Source: an uncultured Rhodobiaceae bacterium (GTDB lineage: Archaea > Thermoplasmatota > Poseidoniia > Poseidoniales > Poseidoniaceae). Taken from it: a DNA stretch of 31,584 nt. The position numbers and the translations under genes were made by a program. Location of the stretch: NCBI GenBank assembly GCA_937911445.1, contig CALDQY010000050.1:1-31584 (forward strand), written 5' to 3'. The notes under the pieces are model-generated. The model ran no database searches and was not told where the DNA came from. It saw nothing but the letters and a program-made list of their open reading frames with translations. How positions within the stretch are numbered: position 1 is the stretch's first letter; each line of letters opens with the position of its first letter. Below are positions 9,901-17,534 of this stretch, one piece after another.

Positions 9901-11255
9901 TGGTATCAACACGGACTGTGATGGTTCTTAACGACAACATCATTCCGATCGTCGATCTTCTCGAACCTGATGGTACACAACCAGTGCAGGCGGAAGAGAC
10001 GACCACACTTCTTGGATTCGCAAGCGATGGAGCGGATGGAACCATCACACGTGTTGAGATTGAAATTCTCGACCTTGCGAGTGGACTGATTCTTTCGAAT
10101 GGACCGGGACCGGTTACGACCTTCCAAAAGAGCGGACCGGGATATTCATGGTCTGCAGTTTGGGACACAAGCAAGTTGATTCACGAGCGTCAATACGAGA
10201 TTCGAGTCAAGGCCTACGACGGTGAAGATTACTCGATTGAAGACGTTGTTCGAATCACGATTTCGAAGCCAAGTGATGCCAACAACATTCCTCCACAGTT
10301 TAATTCAACAGCGTGGCCGAATCAAATCACTATCTTCTGTGTCGTTGGCTCAACATCTGAGAATCAGTGTGGTGGAGGCGCAGTCCTTGATTTGAAGGAA
10401 TATTTCAGCGATCCTGATTCATCGTTTGACCAACTCAGCATCGATTTCTTGGACGATCAGACGGATCCGAGCGATGACTCTCATCCATACTTCATCACCA
10501 TTGATAGTGAAGGGTTCGCTCGATACGATCCTGCCATTTCTCAATCGAACGAAGACATCACGACGTGGACCATTGAAAACGTTCGATTCATCGTCCGTGA
10601 CGCATCGGATGAGTCTGCGTTATCTCGTGACGTAACTTTCTTCGTTACGGCAATTCAATTCGGCGTCGAACGAGATAATCCTACCGGGACAGTCACTGCT
10701 ACGAGCACTGCGAACTTCAGTGGAACGGGCTTGCCAGGTGCACGAATTGAAGCTCGTTCCGCAGCCTCTGAAACACTCATCAAGACGGTGGTTGTTGGTG
10801 AAACTGGTACATGGACGATGGCACTCACGCTCCAAGACATGAACGATGCATCGAACGAGCTTAAGTTCCTCATGGACGGACAAACCTTTGGTGGTAGTTC
10901 TGAACCTGAAACCTTCAGCGTCGCCGTTGGAAAAGCAGATGCAGGATCGAATCTCTTCCTCATCGTTGGCATCGTCATTGCTGCCTTGGTTCTCCTTGGT
11001 GGTGTTGGGTACTTCTTCATCGAATTCGAAGACATTGAAGAAGAAGGCTTTGCAGATCACGAAGAAACACAAGAGAAGGAAGACCCATATGCTTGGGGAC
11101 GAAAGGAGGCTGCTCTGATTCCTGAACAACAACCTGCTACTGTTCCAATACAATCGGCTCAGCCGCAGTCCTCTGCCCAGCATCCTGGATGGCTTTGGGA
11201 CCAAGAGACCAACCAGTGGGTCCCTGATCCAAACTACCAACCACATTCCCAGTGA
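6918..11255 (+). CDS. Secreted right-handed beta-helix surface protein with Ig-like domains and C-terminal anchor
   Basis: 1445 aa. Start chosen at ATG 6918, because GAGG at 6907-6910 is 7 bases upstream and a clear signal peptide follows (hydrophobic core residues 9-27, predicted cleavage after TASA at 32). Other ATGs lie in frame at 6912 and 6864. Residues about 38-548 contain repeated Asn-rich turns such as IENNTV, IANNII and VDNTVTNN, typical of pectate-lyase-like parallel beta-helices; no specific lyase active site could be assigned. Residues 716-735 form a Cys-bounded Asp-rich loop starting CSDGYDNDGDTYVDDDDPDC, a MopE-like metal-binding motif. Ig-like modules follow (about 775-1115), then a cadherin-like segment and one more beta domain. 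Residues 1344-1367 are a membrane helix, with a cytoplasmic tail of about 77 residues that is first acidic, then Gln/Pro-rich, and ends near WLWDQETNQWVPDPNY. Role inferred: polysaccharide binding or degradation, or adhesion. A regulator gene follows 12 bases later. Confidence 0.88.
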   Translation: MQFANVGKSVGLVGLLLTSLMIGLVTVPTASAVNETASGTIVTTETWSGTHTLTGDVTVAEGAKLVIQAGTTINIPAGVFIDVEGAICAGSAACGATQGSASSQVRFEWATPSDYSVTGRCYQQGNQLLTNSDAACGSGVIIRSTINQASTGMSHVSFNNAYGYPIYVQTLQAVQYGTLVFDGSSAVVDNLAFSNINTSNIIALDFAAPTIRDSTFTLGDDGRGYDAAAVRAYEAGAGILSALTITGSTFTGNTQAQCGNQGGGRVLIYAESSYVSMDNLDIKDNAYGAFFKGSSGSLGNSTINVLCNAIDTNSYKTTGNFAHTLYLDNNVITTGEGAGITAYDGAIVTATDNTISGASSGSGFGIRDSTLSAHRNTIGPITGYNGFWVYGQSEVEIENNTVQDTAKEPIQIGEYHYRDSGSNYPGPSPNRAYIANNIISNNSGTCNSAWMYGGDFNCPAIHVFTSSATIVDNTVTNNAGDGLRIKGSIVNVQRNTIEAGQFAANISHFDNQYGQKYGSIGYFSGNTWTNATQVYNISESRVTVQSEYIPDAAGGYSFPVMLQWLGAECPYVQSECLLLPDTAAVPPRDMPLAIELVNNSTVFSFADLQNFDATKVHVQNQNSAWGSQVRQGELVRYQVKAKNSNVAGATVIIKDATGLPLYELTTDSFGFTQQVSLPSNFLLDRNWNHFVGENNVIVPGSDDGTGSPITLDEDTCSDGYDNDGDTYVDDDDPDCANGRELPFYIVEAYKFGKGKKNFDFVLSGSIDDIISLDNQRPSVTVEQYDGDSFAINAVITGTAWDGQSGPYPLDVIAYDRQFGLIERVEIQPPGSTDWYYAVDTSGANGELTKENHPFKTWSFDWDLSAHPDGESDVTFRIRSYDGLDYSPIEVRKFKLNLVPPTLYLNEPLDGSTHSNGKILFTGTASDPYAGTWGSDIQDIWFDVSGPNGYASHFAIDGSVAWAYEWNFEELETGEYTFEVWASDSDFCDDVQGTCVVSTRTVMVLNDNIIPIVDLLEPDGTQPVQAEETTTLLGFASDGADGTITRVEIEILDLASGLILSNGPGPVTTFQKSGPGYSWSAVWDTSKLIHERQYEIRVKAYDGEDYSIEDVVRITISKPSDANNIPPQFNSTAWPNQITIFCVVGSTSENQCGGGAVLDLKEYFSDPDSSFDQLSIDFLDDQTDPSDDSHPYFITIDSEGFARYDPAISQSNEDITTWTIENVRFIVRDASDESALSRDVTFFVTAIQFGVERDNPTGTVTATSTANFSGTGLPGARIEARSAASETLIKTVVVGETGTWTMALTLQDMNDASNELKFLMDGQTFGGSSEPETFSVAVGKADAGSNLFLIVGIVIAALVLLGGVGYFFIEFEDIEEEGFADHEETQEKEDPYAWGRKEAALIPEQQPATVPIQSAQPQSSAQHPGWLWDQETNQWVPDPNYQPHSQ

Positions 11256-11267
11256 GTAGGTGAATTT

Positions 11268-13781
11268 ATGATCGCTAAACCTGGCGTGCAGGAGAAGGTG
11301 CTTTTGCACCTTCTTGACTATGCAGATTTCAAGGAGAAGGTCGAAGTCCCTTTCGCCCTCTCTCAAATGGGCATTGCAAACGCCGTAGCAATCGCCCGAT
11401 CCAACGTACCACGTGCTATTTCCGGTCTAAGAGACCAAGGTCTTCTCGTTGAACGACAAGCACACGTACAGGGAGTTAGTCGAAAACGCAAGGCCTACTT
11501 TTTGACAGATGCGGGAATCGTTGCCGCTGAAGAAACCTGGGGCCGCCTTCGTGAATTTCAATTTCGTTGCATCAATGTCGACGGCGAAACAACCTCGACA
11601 TCACTCGGTGCTGCTCATGAAGTCTTACCGTTCACGATGCGACCGGTTGATATCATACGTTATCTTGATGACAATCTCATTCTAGACGCTCGTTCCCTTT
11701 CGGAAGATCTCATCGAGCGTGATCTGTCAAAGCAAGTCGAAAAACAACTGGTCACCGCTCTCGGCGATCTCCCAAGATTACGACATTTCTATGGCCGAGA
11801 AAAAGAACTCGACAACATGGTGAATCTGTTGGATGCGCGTGCAACCACATTGATGATTCCTGGTATTGCAGGGATTGGTAAAACAACAATTGCTGCGAAG
11901 TTGATTGAACGCTTTATGCATCGAAGAAATTTGTTGTACCATCGTTGTCAAGATTGGGAAGGATCTCGAGCCTTGTTTGAATCTTTAGCAGAGTGGTTGC
12001 TCAACATTGGCGACTCCTCGTTTGCTGATTATCTTGCAGCAACACCTGTGCCAAAACCGGACGATGCTGCACGAATCCTCATTGATTCGCTCGAGAACAC
12101 ACCAACCCTCATCGTGATTGATGACTTCCACAAAGTTTCAGATGCCATCCTTTTCCAAACCATTCAGTCAATGACACTTGGGTTGCTTGGTAGCGAGGAA
12201 TCCATTGGATTGGTCATCTTCTCTCGCTCGTTCAAACCGGTTGTTCCAACCAAGGATGCTGAAGGTCGAATTACGAGTCTTGTTTTGCCACTCGACGGAC
12301 TTGACTCCGATTCAGCAAGGAATCTTCTCACGGGTTTCGAAGATTTGTCCACCGAACAATGGCTGCACATTCACGGTTTGTCCAGAGGTCACCCCCTTGT
12401 TCTAGAATTGATCAACCGCGGTGCATCGGCAGGCGCTTTCCACGATACGCTTGAACACTACGTTACGAAGGAGATCTTCTCGAAACTCTCTGCTGAGCAG
12501 AAGCGTGTTTTGACGGTTTTATCCATCTTCAGAGAATCCGTATCGCTCGATGCTTTACTCGCACACGAGTTGGATATTGATGTCCTCGGAAGTCTCGTCG
12601 AACAAGGACTCGCACGCCAGGTCGATACCGACGTTTACGATGTCCACGACTTGATTCGGGAGTTCCTTGTTCGAAGTATTGATGAACAAACCAAACAATC
12701 TGTTCACAGTACATGCGCATCTTTCTACAGCAAGTTGAGCAAGTCTTCTGAAACAACTCTGGAGCAAATCTACCATGAACTCGCTTCTGAGCGGCAACAA
12801 GAAGCGATCGAAAAGATCGTTGAATTCGGTCGCCAACTTGTTTCACAAGGTCATCTTGAGTTGCTCAGTCTTATCGAAAGTGTAACAATCGACCGTCTCG
12901 AAGCATCCTTGATGGCTCCAATGATGCAACTTCAGGGTGATATTCTCCTGATGCTTGGACGATTTGAGCAAGCATCATCCATCTTCGAGACCGCAAGCAA
13001 AGCTGCCAAAGAAGCCAATCTCCCGGTCGTCTATTCCGAAATTCTTGGTTCGCAAGCTGACATTGCCATGAAGCAAGGACAAACCGATAAGGCTCTTTCA
13101 TCGCACAAGGAAGCCCTTGAGGTTCAGGTTGAACTTGGAGATGCGGAAGGAGCTGCACGCACCTACAACAACATGGGCTATTTGTATCGAAGAAAGAACG
13201 ACCGTGCCAAAGCCTTGGAAGCATATTCCGAGGTTGAAGCGATTATCAGCAGTGATGAGTCACTTCTCAGTGCACAGATTATTCTCGGACGTGCCTTGTT
13301 GGATCTTGGGGAAGTTGAACGCGCAAGGAAGCATGCGTTCGAAGTGTTTGAACGGACCGATAAGGCCGATGATTTGCTCGCTCATGCAAGAGCACAAGCA
13401 CTGCTTGGACGATATCATGCTAAAATGAATGATGCAGAAACATCGATGCATCATTACACGGAATCATTGAACATCATGTCGGATGTTGGTAATCCTATCT
13501 CCATGGTCGAATTGATGATTCTCCTTGGCGAGGTGCTTGAAGACAGTGGCCGAAGTGAAGAAGCACTCGAACGTTATCGAGAAGCCCTCATCATTGCAGA
13601 GGCCAACGATCTTCGAATGCAAATTGGCGAATTGCTCTCAAAACTTGGAGGCGTGGCACCAGATCGACAGCGTCGAATGGAATATCTTCAGAGAGCACTT
13701 GCCGTATTCCGCGAGTTGGGTGCAAGGACACGCATGCGTGAAGTTCAATCGCAAGTCCATTCAGCCATTATGGGCCGTTAG
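11268..13781 (+). CDS. STAND-family regulator: winged helix + NB-ARC ATPase + TPR repeats
   Basis: 837 aa, predicted cytosolic signal-transducing ATPase and transcription regulator. Residues 1-95 resemble a winged helix-turn-helix (VPRAISGLRDQGLLVERQ as recognition region, then a basic wing). An NB-ARC module begins near FYGREKEL (about 175). Walker A is GIAGIGKTT at 199-207, Walker B is LIVIDDF at 281-287 with Asp285 and Asp286, a sensor-like segment is VIFSRSF, and GHPL at 374-377 matches the NB-ARC GLPL motif. From about residue 545 to the end there are six or seven TPR-type helix pairs such as AARTYNNMGYLYRRKNDRAK. In this family, ligand binding to the repeats is thought to trigger nucleotide exchange and oligomerisation. 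The start has AGGTGA 7 bases upstream of the ATG, and the gene is 12 bases after the beta-helix gene, so it is probably in the same operon. The stop codon overlaps that of the convergent pilin-like gene by 4 bases. DNA target and ligand are unknown. Confidence 0.88.
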   Translation: MIAKPGVQEKVLLHLLDYADFKEKVEVPFALSQMGIANAVAIARSNVPRAISGLRDQGLLVERQAHVQGVSRKRKAYFLTDAGIVAAEETWGRLREFQFRCINVDGETTSTSLGAAHEVLPFTMRPVDIIRYLDDNLILDARSLSEDLIERDLSKQVEKQLVTALGDLPRLRHFYGREKELDNMVNLLDARATTLMIPGIAGIGKTTIAAKLIERFMHRRNLLYHRCQDWEGSRALFESLAEWLLNIGDSSFADYLAATPVPKPDDAARILIDSLENTPTLIVIDDFHKVSDAILFQTIQSMTLGLLGSEESIGLVIFSRSFKPVVPTKDAEGRITSLVLPLDGLDSDSARNLLTGFEDLSTEQWLHIHGLSRGHPLVLELINRGASAGAFHDTLEHYVTKEIFSKLSAEQKRVLTVLSIFRESVSLDALLAHELDIDVLGSLVEQGLARQVDTDVYDVHDLIREFLVRSIDEQTKQSVHSTCASFYSKLSKSSETTLEQIYHELASERQQEAIEKIVEFGRQLVSQGHLELLSLIESVTIDRLEASLMAPMMQLQGDILLMLGRFEQASSIFETASKAAKEANLPVVYSEILGSQADIAMKQGQTDKALSSHKEALEVQVELGDAEGAARTYNNMGYLYRRKNDRAKALEAYSEVEAIISSDESLLSAQIILGRALLDLGEVERARKHAFEVFERTDKADDLLAHARAQALLGRYHAKMNDAETSMHHYTESLNIMSDVGNPISMVELMILLGEVLEDSGRSEEALERYREALIIAEANDLRMQIGELLSKLGGVAPDRQRRMEYLQRALAVFRELGARTRMREVQSQVHSAIMGR

Positions 13782-14248
13782 AACATGGGCCGATCGAGTT
13801 CAATGGAAATCATTCCATTGTGATAGACAACCCATATGGATTCAACTCCTGCGAGGTTAATCAGGCCACTGTGTGGTGCAGATGCAGTACCAGACAACGA
13901 ACGTTCAGTCCCCAATTCACCTTGCTCATCGTAGAGAATCAATGATGTATCCGTTAACTCCAACGTGAATTGCGATTCGTCGGCTTCCGTAGCTCTCCAA
14001 TAGACGCGCTCTGCATAGGATGAATTGTCAATTCGACTCGCAACATCCGTACGCTCAATAGCAGCGGACAAATCGTTCATGTTGGCATCAATGGCTTCCT
14101 CATTCCAGCGTTCTCGTGTCGCAGTTTCAATGTCATAAATCCACAAACTGAACATTGTAAGGAGCAAAACCCCGAGCAAGAAGGTGAACACATATCCGAG
14201 TTCGGTTGCTGCTGCTTCCCTATTTTCTTGCAAGGAAGATGGCTTCAA
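13778..14248 (-). CDS. Small pilin-like membrane protein, last gene of pilin operon
   Basis: 156 aa. The start is TTG, supported by a complete GGAGGTGAT Shine-Dalgarno site (14252-14260) three bases upstream and by overlap of the first bases with the stop of the preceding gene. The N-terminus (ENREAAATELGYVFTFLLG) has a short charged leader, then an uninterrupted hydrophobic helix at about residues 19-37, resembling archaeal type IV pilin-like proteins and the small pseudopilin-like DUF7266-type proteins found in haloarchaeal pilin clusters. That family comparison is from memory and uncertain. The rest is a predicted small beta-rich extracellular domain ending in VVYHNGMISIELDRPMF. It is likely a minor pilin or a factor needed for assembly of its two neighbours. 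The 3' end overlaps the STAND gene tail-to-tail. Confidence 0.75.
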   Translation of the reverse strand: MKPSSLQENREAAATELGYVFTFLLGVLLLTMFSLWIYDIETATRERWNEEAIDANMNDLSAAIERTDVASRIDNSSYAERVYWRATEADESQFTLELTDTSLILYDEQGELGTERSLSGTASAPHSGLINLAGVESIWVVYHNGMISIELDRPMF

Positions 14249-16431
14249 GCAATCACCTCCGAAACATGTGCATCAAGGGAGGAGATTTGGAGTGAGAATT
14301 GAATGGGTTCCCCTGCAGTATGCCAAACGGATTCTACAGTTCCAAAACCAGGGTCTGGCACCCAACCAACATAGTCTGTGAGAAGATCCAATCGTCCAGG
14401 GTAAATGGTCCAATCTTCACTTGCCTCAAGACCTTGGGTGGAGGATGCAGCAATCGCTCCTCCATAGGGTTCAGCCCAACCACGACGGACCTCGTATGCA
14501 ACGTCACTTGCAAGCGATGTCCGCTTTGTTAACGTCACCTCCATCGCAAGCACACCTCCACCCACAGCAGAATCGCTGGTCGGGTGAAGCGCTGGAATTG
14601 TTGCAGCGAAACGTGGACCTGGTCCACCTCGGTCAGCAGGTGCTACCAGGACGGTCGGTTTGTATTCCGGGTGATTGGTCAGGACGGCCCCTCCGCTCAT
14701 AGCAACCTCCATTCCAGTAATTGAGGACTCAAATTCATAGACGAATCGTGAAATCTGCATGACCCAAGCACTACCGATTGGTGTGTAAGGTTCCTCAACG
14801 ATAAGGCCATACAGTTCGATGTGCAAACTTGCGGGATAATCACCGGTTTTCCACGCTTCTTGCATGTCGGTGATGCTGCGTCCACCCATGCTCGTCCATG
14901 GCATAGTTAAATCGACCCAACCGGATGCAGTGACATCGATGGAGACACAGCGTCTTGCGCCATCGTGTATGGAGTCGTGCAGACCAATCGATCCGTGATC
15001 GGCGAAGGCATAGACGCCGTGACCTTCCTCGGTTTGAACGATGACTTCTTGACTATCGACGGAAACGGTCAGCGATTCACTCTGGTTGAGTACGGTCTCG
15101 TTTGTGGAGAGTGTTGAGACATTCAATATCGACTGATACCCGTTGCTCAACAACTCGAGATTGAAGGTGTCCGAAGTGTTTGAATGAACCCGTAATCCCG
15201 ATTCCATTCCGGTATCAACCGCCCCAATTTGGTACACGCCATCAGGTGAGGATGCACCACTCCAAACAATTGAGATTGGTAGATTACTTTGCATCATGCT
15301 GGCGCCATCGAGGCCAGCAGGAGGCCAGGCGACACTGTAACTGCTCAATTCATCGATGGTTACACCAGATCCCCGCCATGTCACAGTTGCAGGTTCCTCA
15401 TTTGGGTTGGAGAGGAGAACGAATCCTTCCTGGGTTGGAGGAACAAAGGATGTACCGTAGATTGAACCTGTAAGGCTCTTCCACGTTGTCGCACCGTCGC
15501 CACCGATTGTAACCATCAACTGGGCATCGGTCGTGGTGGTGATGTGGACGACTTGTGCTGCTTCGATGGCCATGGTTTTGCTCCAACTTGTTCGAACGCC
15601 AACGAGATCTGATGGAAGGGCCACCTCTGTAAAATCTCCAAACGCCCCGTTCCCGTGAACCATCATGACCTCCTGTGAAACGATATTCAACTGAACATTG
15701 CCCGCTGGTAGTGGTAACGCCCAGGAACGTCCAAGTCCATTCGCATTCGCATCGGTCGCCCGAACTTCAGTGGTTCCTTCTCCATCTCGCATCCAATAAA
15801 CAACGAGTTCTTGGGTTGATTCAATCGACCAATCTGCATCGTTAAGGTTCCACTCTTGAACATCATCTACGAATAATTCAGCAGACTCCTCGACCAGATC
15901 GTTGCGAAGCAGGTCTACATCGATTGGTCCGAGGGGGAAACTCAATCCCGGTTTGGTCGTAAGAATCACACCATCTGCCCATTCAGGAGCGTCGTAGTGG
16001 TACGGACGGTCAGGTCCGAGTCTTAGGTCCGAAAAGCAGGCGGTCGAAGTCGTCGATTCGGGATGCTTCACCTTCAGCGTGTCATCGAAATCGAGAACAT
16101 CTCGAATTCGGAAGGAATGGTCCTCCTGCCAAGTTGAGGAATACCACATGCCACTGCGCATCATGTCCCATGCGAGAGAGCCATCAACTGGAACAAATTC
16201 CTGTGTGACCACATCGCCAGGCATTCCTTGTTCTGAAAGTGTCGTTGTTTGGTGATTGAATTGCGTCATCTGTGCAGACATATCATGTCGCTCAACACTA
16301 CCTTCCAATTCTTCGATGACAGGAATCATTGTGAGCATCATCAGGCTAATGATCGAGATGACTCCACCGAACAACAGCACAGTCGCAATAGCTGCCGATA
16401 CGGCCTCTTCATCACGATGCATCTCCATCAT
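14245..16431 (-). CDS. Large pilin-like protein with class III-type signal (728 aa)
   Basis: The N-terminus MMEMHRDEEAVSAAIATVLL has a short leader with acidic residues before AVS, then a hydrophobic helix to about residue 37, as in archaeal type IV pilins and archaellins, where a prepilin peptidase cuts just before or within the AVS motif. The remaining roughly 690 residues are a large predicted extracellular beta-rich domain with many Thr, Ser and Trp and no recognised enzyme motif. This is far longer than ordinary archaeal pilins (usually about 120-200 aa). It may be a tip adhesin or an elongated minor pilin; this is inference. The ATG overlaps the stop of the upstream pilin gene (ATGA, 16428-16431), implying translational coupling, and GGTGA precedes the start by 4 bases. 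A second ATG directly follows the first. The gene overlaps the next one by 4 bases as well. Confidence 0.78.
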   Translation of the reverse strand: MMEMHRDEEAVSAAIATVLLFGGVISIISLMMLTMIPVIEELEGSVERHDMSAQMTQFNHQTTTLSEQGMPGDVVTQEFVPVDGSLAWDMMRSGMWYSSTWQEDHSFRIRDVLDFDDTLKVKHPESTTSTACFSDLRLGPDRPYHYDAPEWADGVILTTKPGLSFPLGPIDVDLLRNDLVEESAELFVDDVQEWNLNDADWSIESTQELVVYWMRDGEGTTEVRATDANANGLGRSWALPLPAGNVQLNIVSQEVMMVHGNGAFGDFTEVALPSDLVGVRTSWSKTMAIEAAQVVHITTTTDAQLMVTIGGDGATTWKSLTGSIYGTSFVPPTQEGFVLLSNPNEEPATVTWRGSGVTIDELSSYSVAWPPAGLDGASMMQSNLPISIVWSGASSPDGVYQIGAVDTGMESGLRVHSNTSDTFNLELLSNGYQSILNVSTLSTNETVLNQSESLTVSVDSQEVIVQTEEGHGVYAFADHGSIGLHDSIHDGARRCVSIDVTASGWVDLTMPWTSMGGRSITDMQEAWKTGDYPASLHIELYGLIVEEPYTPIGSAWVMQISRFVYEFESSITGMEVAMSGGAVLTNHPEYKPTVLVAPADRGGPGPRFAATIPALHPTSDSAVGGGVLAMEVTLTKRTSLASDVAYEVRRGWAEPYGGAIAASSTQGLEASEDWTIYPGRLDLLTDYVGWVPDPGFGTVESVWHTAGEPIQFSLQISSLDAHVSEVIA
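14252..14260 (-). promoter_or_regulatory. Full-length Shine-Dalgarno site deciding a TTG start
   Basis: On the minus strand GGAGGTGAT lies 3 bases before the TTG at 14248. It matches the complement of the conserved archaeal 16S rRNA 3' end (anti-SD CCUCC and the bases next to it), which makes the unusual TTG start credible. Confidence 0.7.
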
Positions 16432-17468
16432 GCGTTCACCGCCAATCGTCGTACGTCGATCTCGAGATAGAGGGGCAGACCCTGTGTTTCTACCGTCAAC
16501 CCATCGCTTCCACTCGCTCTTTGGTACGGTGTGATTCCAACGAATTCACCAAGTGTTCCTGATGCCCGACTAATGGTGTACTCGTTGAGCCAAGCCTCAT
16601 GGTACTGTGGGTCAATGACAGAGTGGAGTGTGTTGGTGACCTTGATTTGAAGGTTGTACGATTCCCCAGTAAACAATTGAATTGGTCCAAGGGATTCGAC
16701 CTTGAATCCAACGTTTGGTCCGTTTCCTAGCGCACTGCCCAAACGGACGTCTGTGAGAACAATTGAGAGCCTTGTGGAACCATCGACCAACGTATCGAGA
16801 CGCAATTTCGGAGCTTCTTCGATGGACCATGAGGTTGTCGGATCTCGAGAAATCCTCGCATCGTTGATCAAGGCAATTTGATTCATGCCTCCATCGATTG
16901 CTGTGTTAACACTCAGACCAGAAAGGACGAAGCGTGACCATCGGTGGACATGGTCGCCTCCAGCATTGTAGAAATCGATGATAAGGAAAGTTTCACTGTC
17001 CATGTTATGGTCCAACGTTGTCCACTCGGTTGACGGTGATACAGGATACTGAGTTGTGTTCTGAACGGTTTGTACAACCACGCTCGTCACAGATTCATTG
17101 AGAGCCATAAATTCGAACGATGTTGCATTCAATTCGTTCACTCTCACCACCTCGAGCGGCGATAAATCAGCGGCAATCATCCATTCTTCGACAAGATTCG
17201 CAGGATTGATCGAGGACGATTTCAGGGACAAAGCTTGGCGTGTACCAGTTCCATCAGGTGCATCACCAACAACATCGATGCGGTCTTCGATCCGGTCTGC
17301 GATGTTGCTGGCACTGTTCCAGTTGGTGTTGTCGTGAAACGCAACCAGGTATGGGTTGAGGAAAATCCAGACTCCGCCCATGATGGTGATGACCATGGCA
17401 AGCATCATGATGACGCCGAGGATTTCACTCACGGCATCTTCATCTTCAGCAGTGCTGCGCCGACGCAT
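16428..17468 (-). CDS. Archaeal type IV pilin-like protein (346 aa)
   Basis: Start chosen at ATG 17468, because GGGGAGGT ends 4 bases upstream; an in-frame ATG at 17507 would add 13 residues that contain the Shine-Dalgarno site. The N-terminus is basic then acidic (RRRSTAEDED), followed by AVSEILGVIMMLAMVITIMG, which matches the archaeal type IV pilin N-terminal domain and its haloarchaeal AVSPVIG form. Prepilin peptidase cleavage around AV at residues 12-13 is expected. The helix at 16-35 would build the filament core. The rest is a predicted extracellular beta domain of about 300 residues. First of three pilin-like genes linked by 4-base overlaps. It lies 66 bases downstream of the MBL-fold hydrolase gene on the same strand and may share its transcript. 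No assembly ATPase or membrane platform gene (PilB/PilC type) is in the window, so these must be supplied from elsewhere if a filament is made. Confidence 0.8.
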   Translation of the reverse strand: MRRRSTAEDEDAVSEILGVIMMLAMVITIMGGVWIFLNPYLVAFHDNTNWNSASNIADRIEDRIDVVGDAPDGTGTRQALSLKSSSINPANLVEEWMIAADLSPLEVVRVNELNATSFEFMALNESVTSVVVQTVQNTTQYPVSPSTEWTTLDHNMDSETFLIIDFYNAGGDHVHRWSRFVLSGLSVNTAIDGGMNQIALINDARISRDPTTSWSIEEAPKLRLDTLVDGSTRLSIVLTDVRLGSALGNGPNVGFKVESLGPIQLFTGESYNLQIKVTNTLHSVIDPQYHEAWLNEYTISRASGTLGEFVGITPYQRASGSDGLTVETQGLPLYLEIDVRRLAVNA

Positions 17469-17534
17469 CTTGACCTCCCCTTGTTCACTGTAGTTCTTCG
17501 GCTGCATTTAGGCATTGACCTCAAGGTTGCTGTT

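Noticed and set aside
10620..11366. Long minus-strand open frame of 248 codons
   Set aside because: Lies antisense to the 3' end of the beta-helix gene and the start of the regulator; Cys/Arg/Phe-rich composition is typical of a frame shadow, with no start signal or domain.
11268..13781. STAND protein as an anti-phage sensor (Avs-like)
   Set aside because: It has an N-terminal winged helix in place of an effector nuclease or other toxic domain, and no other defence genes are nearby; regulation is the simpler reading.
17469..17534. Separate promoter or small gene between the MBL hydrolase and the pilin operon
   Set aside because: Only 66 bases, with a second Shine-Dalgarno-like GAGGTCA but no convincing reading frame or TATA box.
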